From Burkholderia gladioli (GTDB lineage: Bacteria > Pseudomonadota > Gammaproteobacteria > Burkholderiales > Burkholderiaceae), in NCBI RefSeq assembly GCF_000959725.1, contig NZ_CP009322.1, positions 3,720,001-3,784,000 on the forward strand: a DNA stretch of 64,000 nt. Direction: 5' to 3'. Of this stretch, positions 9,352 through 17,055 are shown in pieces. Numbering within the stretch: the stretch's first letter is position 1; each line of letters opens with the position of its first letter. A model generated the notes under the pieces. That model searched no databases and had not been told where the DNA came from. It worked only from the letters and a program-made list of their open reading frames with translations. The position numbers and the translations under genes are program-made.

Positions 9352-9956
9352 AGCTCCACCTCCGCCGGCGCGATCACCGTGAGGTCGTGCGTGGCCACCA
9401 GCTTCGGCAGCTTCACCTCGTCGGCGCGCCAGCCGCGATGGCTCAGCGTGCCGGTGAAGGGCGCGGCGCCCACCACGTTGCCGGTCACGCGGTTGGCGGT
9501 GGCGTCGAAGCCGGCGGGCAGCGTCACGCGCGCGCCCTCGGCCTCGCCGCGCACCGGGCGGATCGTGAAGTGCTCGCGCAGCGTGGCGCGGCAGCCTTCG
9601 TGGACCAGCCGCGCGGCCGCGCCGATCTCGGCGTCGGCATAGGCGGCGATGTCTTCCTCGACGAAATCGACGAAGCGCGCGTTCTTCTGCAGCAGGCCGA
9701 GCAATTGCAGTGCCGCGTCGGGGCTCGCGGCGGCGATCACGGGCGCCGGTGCCGGCTGCGCCGCGACGGGGGCCGGGGCCTGCGGCTTGGCCGGGGCCGG
9801 TTGCGGCGCGGCAGGGGCCACGGGCGCTGCCGCGGGCGTGACGCCATTGCGCAGGTCGCGCACTTCGGCGGCCAGCTTGCCGTTGCCGAGGATGGCGAAG
9901 AACGAGCCGATAGCCACCGACAGGCGGCCCAGCAAGGACAGATTCGATTCAGGCAT
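9348..9956 (-). CDS. DUF2760-type protein, first gene of the Hsp70 operon
   Basis: A protein of 202 residues. An N-terminal hydrophobic helix (LLGRLSVAIGSFFAILG, about 6-22) suggests membrane association. An Ala/Pro-rich linker follows at about 38-75. The conserved C-terminal domain begins near ALQLLGLLQKNARFVDFVEE and ends with DLTVIAPAEVEL. It fits DUF2760, which is known as a genomic companion of atypical Hsp70 pairs; the biochemical role is unknown. I chose the ATG at 9956, with GGAG upstream, over an in-frame start at 10070 that would add a low-quality arginine-rich leader. It could be a membrane anchor or adaptor for the two chaperones. Position and coupling support a shared function. 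Confidence 0.8.
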   Translation of the reverse strand: MPESNLSLLGRLSVAIGSFFAILGNGKLAAEVRDLRNGVTPAAAPVAPAAPQPAPAKPQAPAPVAAQPAPAPVIAAASPDAALQLLGLLQKNARFVDFVEEDIAAYADAEIGAAARLVHEGCRATLREHFTIRPVRGEAEGARVTLPAGFDATANRVTGNVVGAAPFTGTLSHRGWRADEVKLPKLVATHDLTVIAPAEVEL

Positions 9957-10208
9957 GTCAAACAACTCCGGTGGGCTCGCGGCGAGGCGCGAGCTGCCCT
10001 GCCGGCACGGCGGCGCGCGCTCGGGGCGCGCCGGCTCAGGGGCGCGGCAGGAAAGGAAGGAGCCCGGCACGGGCTCGAAAAACCCGTATTTTGCCCTGTT
10101 GTGGTCCGGCCCCGCTCAAAAATGCTCGGCGCGTCGCCGTCGCGCCGTCACGGTGGAACCGGCACAATGTCGGTCCGCCCGGTCGCCGGGCCCCTGGGAG
10201 AACGACGC

Positions 10209-11153
10209 ATGAAACTCGCCCTGATCGGCGCTTCCGGCCTGCTGGGCCGCGCGGTGGCCGCCGCGCTGGTGCCGCGCCGCGACTGGCAGCTGCTGGCCAC
10301 CGTGCGCGACCCCGGCAGCGCCCACGCGCTGGCCGCCGCGCGCATCGCCGGCCTCGACCCCGCCGCGCTGACGCCGCTCGACGTGCTCGATGCCGGCGCG
10401 CTCGATCGCTTCTTCGCCACGCAGCGCCCCGACGCGGTGATCGTCTGCGCGGCCGAGCGGCGCCCCGACGTCTGCGAGCGCGACCCCGCCGCGGCGCGCG
10501 CGCTCAACGTCGACGCGCCGGCCGCGATCGCCGCGCGCGCCGAGGCAATCGGCGCCTGGACGCTGGCCATGTCGACCGACTACGTGTTCGACGGCAGCGC
10601 GCCGCCCTATCGCGAAACCGATGCGCCGTCGCCGCTCAACGCCTATGGCCGCGGCAAGGCCGACGGCGAGGCCGCGCTGCTGGCCGCGTCCTCGCGCGCC
10701 TGCGCGCTGCGCCTGCCGCTGCTCTACGGGCCGGTGATCGACTGGGCCGATTCGGCCGTCACCAGCCTGGTGCCGGCCATCGTCGCCTCGTCGCGCGACG
10801 GCGCCGCGCCCGTCGAGATGGATGCCTGGGCCACCCGCTATCCCACCTGGACGCCCGACGTCGCCGAGGTGATCGTGCAGCTCGCCGAGCGCCATGCCGC
10901 GGGCGCCGCCGTGACGGGCCTCTGCCAATGGTCGGGCGACGAGCCGATGAACAAGCACGAGATCGCCACGCGCATCGCCGCCGCGCTCGGCATCGTGCCG
11001 CGCCTGATCGCCGTGGCCGAGCCGAAGGACGCCACGCCGCGCCCGCGCGACTGCCATCTCGACTCGTCGCGGCTGGAAGCGCTCGGCATCGGCCGGCGCA
11101 CGCGTTTCGACGAGGCGATCCGCGCCGTGCTGCGCGACGGCCCCGCCCGCTGA
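10209..11153 (+). CDS. SDR-type dTDP-4-dehydrorhamnose reductase-like protein
   Basis: A short-chain dehydrogenase of 314 residues in the RmlD/MAT2B-like branch. It has the N-terminal nucleotide-binding motif GASGLLG (residues 6-12), the STDYVFDG segment typical of RmlD-type reductases, and an active-site-like YGRGKADGE where the catalytic Tyr-x3-Lys sits. Such enzymes reduce a sugar nucleotide with NAD(P)H, but many members act on other substrates. No rml or other sugar-nucleotide genes surround it, so rhamnose synthesis is not supported by context. GGGAG lies just upstream of the ATG. It is followed after 23 bp by an alpha/beta hydrolase, probably co-transcribed. Confidence 0.85.
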   Translation: MKLALIGASGLLGRAVAAALVPRRDWQLLATVRDPGSAHALAAARIAGLDPAALTPLDVLDAGALDRFFATQRPDAVIVCAAERRPDVCERDPAAARALNVDAPAAIAARAEAIGAWTLAMSTDYVFDGSAPPYRETDAPSPLNAYGRGKADGEAALLAASSRACALRLPLLYGPVIDWADSAVTSLVPAIVASSRDGAAPVEMDAWATRYPTWTPDVAEVIVQLAERHAAGAAVTGLCQWSGDEPMNKHEIATRIAAALGIVPRLIAVAEPKDATPRPRDCHLDSSRLEALGIGRRTRFDEAIRAVLRDGPAR

Positions 11154-11176
11154 CGCCCCCGCGCCCCGGAGAACGC

Positions 11177-12010
11177 ATGAAATCCGTCTATCGCGGCATG
11201 ACGCGCGCCCAGCTCGACGTGGCCTACGACAACCCCGGCGCCGTCGACGACTTCCCCGCCGTCTACGCCACCATGCGCGCGCGCAGCGCGGCGCTCTACG
11301 CGCGGCTGGCCGGGCAGGGCGCCAGCGAGCGCGACCTGCATTACGGCCCCGCGCCGCGGCAGCGCTACGACTATCTCGCCTGCGGCCACCAGGGCGCGCC
11401 GCTGTTCGTGTTCATCCACGGCGGCTACTGGCAGAAATGCGACAAGGAGGATTTCGCCTATGTCGCGGCCGGCCCGCTCGCGCATGGCTTCGACGTGGTG
11501 CTGGCCGAGTACACGCTCGCGCCCGAGGCCGGCATGGCGCGCATCGTCGGCGAGATCGGCGCGCTGCTCGACCACCTCGCCGCCGAGCCGGCCACGCGCG
11601 AGCGCGCGCTGTGCCTGAGCGGGCATTCGGCCGGCGGCCACCTGACGGCGGTGCATCGCGCGCATCCCTCGGTGCAGCATGCGATGCCGATCAGCGCGCT
11701 GGTCGAGCTCGAGCCGATCCGCCTCGGCCGTCTCAACGAGCGGCTGCAGTTGAGCGAGGCCGAGGTCGACAGCTACAGCCCGTTGCGCCGGATCGGCGCG
11801 GGTGCGCCGCTGACGGTGGCGGTCGGCGCGGCCGAGCTGCCCGAGCTGGTCCGGCATTCGCGCGAATATGCCGAGGCCTGCCGCGCGGCGGGCCAGCCGG
11901 TGGCCTACCTGCCGGTGGCGGGGGCCACGCACTTCTCGGTGCTCGACGACCTGGCCGAGCCCGGCGGCGCGCAGATGACGGCCCTGATGGCGCGTTTCGA
12001 CAGCGTGTAG
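11177..12010 (+). CDS. Alpha/beta hydrolase, kynurenine formamidase/carboxylesterase-like
   Basis: A cytoplasmic hydrolase of 277 residues. The oxyanion-hole motif HGGYW and the nucleophile elbow GHSAGGHL identify the esterase branch that includes kynurenine formamidase. A late VAGATHFSVLDDL supplies the expected catalytic His. The catalytic Ser is in GHSAG; the acid is probably in the segment after VAVGAAELPEL. There is no signal peptide. It follows the reductase gene by 23 bp, with CCGGAG before its ATG. No kynurenine pathway gene is adjacent, so the substrate is left open. The family assignment is firm; the specific activity is not. Confidence 0.85.
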   Translation: MKSVYRGMTRAQLDVAYDNPGAVDDFPAVYATMRARSAALYARLAGQGASERDLHYGPAPRQRYDYLACGHQGAPLFVFIHGGYWQKCDKEDFAYVAAGPLAHGFDVVLAEYTLAPEAGMARIVGEIGALLDHLAAEPATRERALCLSGHSAGGHLTAVHRAHPSVQHAMPISALVELEPIRLGRLNERLQLSEAEVDSYSPLRRIGAGAPLTVAVGAAELPELVRHSREYAEACRAAGQPVAYLPVAGATHFSVLDDLAEPGGAQMTALMARFDSV

Positions 12011-12083
12011 CGCGAAGCGGCCACGGGTCCAGCCGCCGCGCCCGGCGGCGATGCCCGCCCGCGGCCCGCTCATGCGCCCGCGC

Positions 12084-12144
12084 TTCGCATTCCGGACACG
12101 GGATTCCGATCCGATACACGCGTCTGCCGGCGCGCGCGGACAAT
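12084..12144 (+). promoter_or_regulatory. Imperfect hrpII/PIP-like box with spaced -10
   Basis: TTCGC at 12084-12088 is followed after 15 bases by TTCCG (12104-12108). That is TTCG-N16-TTCC, one mismatch from the TTCG-N16-TTCG hrpII box used by HrpB/HrpX-type activators of type III secretion regulons. A -10-like GACAAT at 12139-12144 follows 31 bases after the second half-site, the spacing known for such promoters. It lies upstream of the cyclase-like gene and would start transcription near 12151. The statistical weight of one such match is modest. Confidence 0.35.
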
Positions 12145-12215
12145 CGGCGGGCTGCATGGCGATGCCTTCGTGCGTCGCCGCGTCCTGTCCTGCTGCGTTC
12201 GTCCGCTTTCGATCC

Positions 12216-13820
12216 ATGCCCAAGCCTCTCGCTGGTCCCGCCCAGCCGCCCAGCTTCGCCAATCCCTTTTCCGCCGCGCACGAGACGCTGCCGGCGCCGG
12301 GCCCGTCCGCCGGCCAGCCGACGCGCCAGAGCAGCCTCGGCGACGGCACGCTGAACGCGCGGCGACGCGCCTCCGCGCAGGGCGCGGGCGACAAGCGCGA
12401 CTCGACCGGCTCGCTGCGGCGCGCGTCGCAGCCGCAGGTGGCCGCGCTGTCCGAGCCGATGAAGAAGCAGATCGAGCAGAGCGCCCGAATCGCGAGCGAG
12501 CAGCCGCTCACGTCGCTCGAGGCGGAGATCGCCGCCAGCTACGTGCGCCCCGAGCACCTGAAGGCGCTCGGCGTGGCGACGCGCCTGACCGGCACCGCCG
12601 TCAGCTTTCGTCCCGCTGGCGCCGAGACCCTGAAGCGGCTCGGGCAGGGCGCGCTGCCCAAGCCGCACGACCTGCTGCACAAGTCGATCAAGCCCGGCAC
12701 CTTCGCGGCCATCGGGGGCGAGGACGTGGAGGCGCGCATGAGCGTGATGCGCGAGCACGACCTGGACGGTTTCGTCGGGCACTACACGAACGGCCGTCTC
12801 GATGGCGTCTACGTCGATCGCAACCATCCCGGCATGGCCGAGCTGCCGCTGGTGGCCGACGAGCAGGGCAAGCACCATTACTTGCCGATCAATGCCGACA
12901 ATCCGGGCCCGGACCTGGTGGCCCTGCACCAGGTGCCCGATTACGTGAAAGGCATGTATACCGGCGACTACGACACGCTGCACACCATCAACCTGGCCGG
13001 CAATCGCGGGCCGCAGGCGCAGGGCGAGGAGCTGCGCACGGTGGCCGCGCTCAATTGCGCGGTCGGCGCCGTCGACGAGGGGCGGCCGTTCGGCGACGCG
13101 CGGCAGGCGGTGGTCCAGCACGGCTCGCAGTACAACTACGTCGCGCATATGCGCAACCACGAGCCGGACAAGCCGATCGACCCGCGCGTGGCGGCCGCGT
13201 CGCTGCCGGTGGCGGCCTGCGTGCGCGGCGAGTGGCGCCTGATCCGCACGCCGGCCGAGCTGAACGCCTTCAACAAGGAAATGGGCTACGCGGCCAAGCC
13301 GGGCTGGGAGGGCGAGGAAGGCACGCGGCGCCCGTCGATACCCGGTTCGGGCAGCGGCCCGTCCACGCCGATGGGTTCGCGGCGCGCCTCGGCGGTCGAG
13401 GGCCACGGCCTGCGGCCCGAGCAGATGGCGGGGCAACTCGGCGGGCGGCGGCACTCGCAGCCCCACGTGGCGCCCTTGCCGCCGCTGCCTGCGCCGCCGG
13501 GACGGCGCGGCGCGATCGGCGGCGCCGCCGCCTTGCCCGGCCTGGCGCCGGGCGGAACCCGGCCGGCGCCGGTAGCGCACGACGCGCCCGGCACCGATCT
13601 GCCGTTCGAGGCGCCGCCTCCGTCCTTCGGTAACTGGGGCGGTTTCTCGCCGGGCTCGGGCGCGCTGCCCGCGCCGGCCCGGCGGCCCTCGATGCAACGC
13701 GTGGAGGAAGAGGGCCCGCGCGGCGAGGCGCCTCGGCCGCTCGATGCCGACTCGCTGCATCCGCTGCTGGCGATGCCGCCGCGGCACTCGCCGCTGCCCG
13801 AGGGCGACGACGCGCCGTGA
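12216..13820 (+). CDS. ExoY/edema-factor-like nucleotidyl cyclase-fold protein, candidate effector
   Basis: A protein of 534 residues. By eye, 120-310 follows the pattern of ExoY, CyaA and anthrax edema factor. The first catalytic region reads as VATRLTGTAVSFRP, then LGQGALPKPHDLLHKS, where K149 and K156 have the same seven-residue spacing as ExoY K81/K88 and CyaA K58/K65. MYTGDYDTLHTI supplies a D251-Y-D253 pair like the metal-binding Asp pair (ExoY D212/D214). A later HGSQYN (H302, N307) resembles the His/Asn region. Flanks are rich in Pro, Ser, Ala and Gly, as in secreted effectors, and no signal peptide is seen. Distances between blocks are shorter than in ExoY (102 versus 131 residues), so activity is uncertain. 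The start is unclear: ATGs at 12051, 12156, 12162 and 12216 are in frame, none with a good Shine-Dalgarno. A hrpII-like box lies upstream. Confidence 0.6.
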   Translation: MPKPLAGPAQPPSFANPFSAAHETLPAPGPSAGQPTRQSSLGDGTLNARRRASAQGAGDKRDSTGSLRRASQPQVAALSEPMKKQIEQSARIASEQPLTSLEAEIAASYVRPEHLKALGVATRLTGTAVSFRPAGAETLKRLGQGALPKPHDLLHKSIKPGTFAAIGGEDVEARMSVMREHDLDGFVGHYTNGRLDGVYVDRNHPGMAELPLVADEQGKHHYLPINADNPGPDLVALHQVPDYVKGMYTGDYDTLHTINLAGNRGPQAQGEELRTVAALNCAVGAVDEGRPFGDARQAVVQHGSQYNYVAHMRNHEPDKPIDPRVAAASLPVAACVRGEWRLIRTPAELNAFNKEMGYAAKPGWEGEEGTRRPSIPGSGSGPSTPMGSRRASAVEGHGLRPEQMAGQLGGRRHSQPHVAPLPPLPAPPGRRGAIGGAAALPGLAPGGTRPAPVAHDAPGTDLPFEAPPPSFGNWGGFSPGSGALPAPARRPSMQRVEEEGPRGEAPRPLDADSLHPLLAMPPRHSPLPEGDDAP

Positions 13821-13859
13821 GTCATGGCGGCGGCCTCGCAGCGGGCGCATGAGGCGGCG

Positions 13860-13888
13860 GGAATAAATCGCGGGCCTCGGGTGTTGTG
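13860..13888 (+). promoter_or_regulatory. Candidate ECF promoter for the repeat-containing FHA gene
   Basis: GGAATA at 13860-13865, 17-bp spacer, GTTGTG at 13883-13888, ending 79 bp before the ATG at 13968. The -35 extends to GGGAATAAATCGCGG, close to the other copies in this island. The -10 differs by one base from the GTTCTG of the best copies. Confidence 0.6.
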
Positions 13889-13967
13889 ATCGACGAGCGG
13901 CCGTCTTCCGCCTGCCGGCCGCGCCCGGCTGTCCATGGCCCGCCCCTGCACTCGCGAGGAAACCCGC

Positions 13968-15479
13968 ATGTCCGCCGTTCCCAGCCTGACCTTGTCCGTC
14001 CACGACGCCACCGGCTCGCGCCGCATCGTGGTGGACGGCGCCGGCGCCACCCTCGGCCGCGGCACCGACTGCAGCGTGGTGCTGGCCGATACGCGACGCG
14101 CCATCTCGCGCCTGCAGGCGCGCATCGACTGGCGCGACGGCCATTACCTGCTGACCGATTCGGGCAGCAACCCAACCCTCGTAAACGGCCGGATCCCGGG
14201 TGTCTCGCGCGAGGTGGTGCTGCATGACGGCGATACGCTGACGATCGACGTGTACCGGATCGTGATCGAGATCGAGGGCGCGAGCCACGGCGAGGACGCG
14301 ACGGTGTTCGCGGCGCTGGCGGGACGCGAGGAGGAAGAGGTCGACGCGCCCACCATGGTGCGCGTGCCGGAGCGCGAGGCGGCGCGGCCCGAGGCGGCCG
14401 ATCTCGTCGATGCGGTGACGCAGTTGCGCGCGGCGGACCAGGTGCAGGCGGCGCGGGGCGAAAGCGGCGCGGCGGATGCAGTCGACGAGTTGCCGGATAC
14501 GCCGACCATGGTGCGGCCCCCGGTGATCGCGACCCCGCAAGCCCCGCAAGCCCCGCAAGCCCCGCAAGCCCCGCAAGCCCCGCAAGCCCCGCAAGCCCCG
14601 CAAGCCACGCAAGCCACGCAAGCCACGCAAGCCACGCAAGCCACGCAAGCCACGCAAGCCACGCAAGCCACGCAAGCCACGCAAGCCACGCAAGCCACGC
14701 AAGCCACGCAAGCCACGCAAGCCACGCAAGCCACGCAAGCCACGCAAGCCACGCAAGCCACGCAAGCCACGCAAGCCACGCAAGCCACGCAAGCCACGCA
14801 AGCCACGCAAGCCACGCAAGCCACGCAAGCCACGCAAGCGGCTCCGACCCTGCAACAAGCGTCTTCGATCACGCAGGTAGCCCCATCCATGCAGGCAGGA
14901 CCGCTCGAATCAGCCGAGCTCGCCACCACCCGCCACGCTGAACCCATCCACCCCGCCGCGCACGACATACTGCTCGTCGCGCTCTGCGACGGCCTCGGCA
15001 TCGACGCGGCATCGCTGGCGGGCCGGGACGCGGCCGACGTCGCGCGCCTGGCCGGCGCCTTGCTGCGCGATGCGGTGGGCGGCGCGATGGCGGCGCTGCG
15101 CACGGGCCACATGCCCGGCGCGGCGGCCGGGCCGGAACTCGATGGCGCCGATCCGCTGCGCGACTGCAGCGATGTCGAAACCGCCTTGCGCCTGTTGCTG
15201 TCGGCATCCGCCGCGAGCGCCTCGCGCGATCGGCTGCGCGACGCCTTCGGCGAGTTGCGCGATCGCCAGCTCGCGTTGCGCGGCGGCTTGCGCGAGGTCC
15301 TCGCCGGACTCGATCCCGCTCGCCTGGATCCGGAAGCGGGATGGCGCGACTGGCTGCCGGGCAGCGCGGCACGCCTGCGCGCGCAATATGCGCGCGACTG
15401 GACGCGCGTCTCGCAACAGGCCGCGGCCGCGCTCGACTTGCAGCCCGTCGCCGCCCCGGGCCAGCAAGCGCCGAACTGA
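13968..15479 (+). CDS. FHA-domain protein (T6SS TagH-like) with a 33-unit APQ/ATQ repeat
   Basis: A protein of 503 residues. Residues 1-95 form an FHA phosphothreonine-binding domain (LGRGTDCSVVL, ISRLQARI, DSGSNPTLVNG). Residues 96-190 are an acidic linker with two PTMVR motifs, possible kinase target threonines. Residues 192-290 are 33 three-residue units, seven APQ then 26 ATQ. Residues 310-503 form a helical domain like the C-terminal region of T6SS FHA proteins (ALCDGLGI, ARLAGALLRDAVGGAMAAL). In T6SS, FHA proteins bind phosphorylated partners to control assembly. The gene is convergent with the kinase operon and has its own ECF-type promoter. GAGGA precedes the ATG. The threonine-rich repeat itself might be phosphorylated; that is speculation. 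Confidence 0.88.
   Translation: MSAVPSLTLSVHDATGSRRIVVDGAGATLGRGTDCSVVLADTRRAISRLQARIDWRDGHYLLTDSGSNPTLVNGRIPGVSREVVLHDGDTLTIDVYRIVIEIEGASHGEDATVFAALAGREEEEVDAPTMVRVPEREAARPEAADLVDAVTQLRAADQVQAARGESGAADAVDELPDTPTMVRPPVIATPQAPQAPQAPQAPQAPQAPQAPQATQATQATQATQATQATQATQATQATQATQATQATQATQATQATQATQATQATQATQATQATQATQATQATQATQATQAAPTLQQASSITQVAPSMQAGPLESAELATTRHAEPIHPAAHDILLVALCDGLGIDAASLAGRDAADVARLAGALLRDAVGGAMAALRTGHMPGAAAGPELDGADPLRDCSDVETALRLLLSASAASASRDRLRDAFGELRDRQLALRGGLREVLAGLDPARLDPEAGWRDWLPGSAARLRAQYARDWTRVSQQAAAALDLQPVAAPGQQAPN
14541..14837 (+). repeat. 33-copy perfect 9-bp tandem repeat (in-frame VNTR)
   Basis: Seven copies of GCCCCGCAA (14541-14603) are followed by 26 copies of GCCACGCAA (14604-14837), with no other variation. 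The unit is three codons, so copy-number change by slippage or recombination alters linker length without a frameshift. The uniformity of synonymous positions indicates recent expansion. It encodes residues 192-290 of the FHA protein. Confidence 0.98.
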
Positions 15480-15500
15480 TCGACGTGCATCGAGCGGCAC

Positions 15501-15527
15501 GACGCGCGGCGAACCGATCCGCGCGTC
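15501..15527. terminator. Hairpin between convergent FHA and kinase genes
   Basis: GACGCGCGG, nine-base loop, CCGCGCGTC: a 9-bp perfect stem in the 139-bp gap between two convergent stop codons. It has no T tract, so bidirectional termination is inferred from position and stability only. Confidence 0.4.
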
Positions 15528-15618
15528 GACTGGCGAACCGGCAACGAACCGGCCAGGTACCCGCCCGACGCATCGACCAGCCCACCGAACCACCACGCCG
15601 CGCCGCCACCTCCCCCAG

Positions 15619-17055
15619 CTACGAACCCTCGTCGAGCCCGCGCAGGAACGCAGCCTTGTCCACCGAATCCGGCAGGGCCTCCAGCAGCCGCGCCTGGAAG
15701 GTGGCGAGATCGGCATCGACCGCCGCGCGCCGCGCCACGATCCGCGCGATCGGCCCGATATGGGTGGCGAGCCGCTGCACCGCCGTCTCGACCAGCGCTG
15801 TATCCACGGCCGGCGCCTGGCCGGCCCCGCTGCCCGCCTGCGTCGCCCCCGGCATCGTCATCACGCGCGTGACGGCCGTGCCCGAAGCCGCGTGACGCTG
15901 CAGCAGCGTATCGAAGTCTTGGCGCGCGGCCTCGTCGGGCAGGTGGCGCGCCAGCTCGGCGGCCAGCATGCGCGGATCGGTGGCCTGCGCCGCCGCGCGC
16001 CGCACCAGCCGCGAGGCCACCGGCCCGACATGGGTGACCAGCCGCTGCTCCAACTGCGCCAGGAACTCCGGCGACCAGTCGACCGGCAGCGTGCGCGCCT
16101 CGGCGGCCGGCGGCGGGGCCAGCGCCGCCTGCGCGAGCGGTGCGAGCACGATGGTCTGGTCCGGGTCGAGCCTGGCCGCGAGCGTCTCCAGCAGGGCCAG
16201 CACTTCGCCGCGCCAGTGCTGCGCCGAGGCGTGGCGCTGCCCCGGATCCTTGGCCAGCGCCTGCAGCACCATCGCGTCGAGCTCGGGCGGCAGCTCCGGC
16301 GCGAGGCTGGAGGGCGGCGAGGGCGTCTCGTCGAGCACCTGCCGCATCACCGCCGCCGACGAGCCTGCGAACGGGCAGCGGCCGGTCAGCATCTCGTAGA
16401 GCACCACGCCGGCCGAGAACAGGTCGCTGCGCGCGTCGATCGGCGCGCCCGAGACCTGCTCCGGCGACATGTAGCTGGGCGTGCCGATCAGCATGCCGAC
16501 CTGGGTGAGCCGCCCGGTATCGAGCTGGGCGATGCCGAAGTCGGTGATCTTGCACTCGCCGCGCGGTGCGATCAGCAGGTTGGCCGGCTTGATGTCTCGA
16601 TGGATCACGCCGAGCTCGTGCGCGTAGGCGAGCGCGTCCAGCAGTTGCGCGAACCACACCAGCACGTTGCGCGCCGGCATGCGCGTGCCCTGGCGCGCGT
16701 GCGCGGCGAGTCGCGCGGCCAGGGTCTCGCCGCGCACGTATTCGAAGGCGATATAGGCCGTGCCGTCGGCCTCGCCGTAGTCGAACACGCCGACGATATT
16801 CGGATGCACCAGCCGCCCGGCGGCGCGCGCCTCGTTGATGAAGCGCGCCGGCAGCGCGGCCTCGGCGGCGATGCCGGGCTCGCCGCCCGCCTCGGCCGCG
16901 TGCAGCAGCTCGCCGCGGATGGTCTTGAGCGCCACCGGCCGCTGGATATGCGGATCGGTGGCGAGATAGACCACGCCCATCGCGCCGCGGCCCAGCACGT
17001 TTTCGATGCGGTAGCGGCCGATGCTGGCCGGCAGCGGTTCCGGCAGGCGCGTCAT
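15619..17055 (-). CDS. Cytoplasmic Ser/Thr protein kinase with duplicated C-terminal module
   Basis: A Hanks-type kinase of 478 residues. It has the glycine loop LGRGAMGVVYLA (21-32), the ATP lysine K44 in VALK, the catalytic HRDIKPANL (152-160), DFG at 172-174 and the SPEQ motif (YMSPEQ), so it should be active. No transmembrane helix is seen, unlike PpkA-type kinases. After the kinase domain come two related segments of about 55 residues: LEQRLVTHVGPVASRLVRRA and VETAVQRLATHIGPIARIVA, each followed by a helical DxxxFxxxL-type ending. It is the third gene of a minus-strand operon; its ATG overlaps the stop of the haem/HAMP gene by four bases. It probably phosphorylates one of the FHA proteins. 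The substrate is inferred from context. Confidence 0.92.
   Translation of the reverse strand: MTRLPEPLPASIGRYRIENVLGRGAMGVVYLATDPHIQRPVALKTIRGELLHAAEAGGEPGIAAEAALPARFINEARAAGRLVHPNIVGVFDYGEADGTAYIAFEYVRGETLAARLAAHARQGTRMPARNVLVWFAQLLDALAYAHELGVIHRDIKPANLLIAPRGECKITDFGIAQLDTGRLTQVGMLIGTPSYMSPEQVSGAPIDARSDLFSAGVVLYEMLTGRCPFAGSSAAVMRQVLDETPSPPSSLAPELPPELDAMVLQALAKDPGQRHASAQHWRGEVLALLETLAARLDPDQTIVLAPLAQAALAPPPAAEARTLPVDWSPEFLAQLEQRLVTHVGPVASRLVRRAAAQATDPRMLAAELARHLPDEAARQDFDTLLQRHAASGTAVTRVMTMPGATQAGSGAGQAPAVDTALVETAVQRLATHIGPIARIVARRAAVDADLATFQARLLEALPDSVDKAAFLRGLDEGS

Noticed and set aside
14541..14837. CRISPR-like array
   Set aside because: The repeats are contiguous 9-bp coding units with no spacers, and no cas gene is present in the window.
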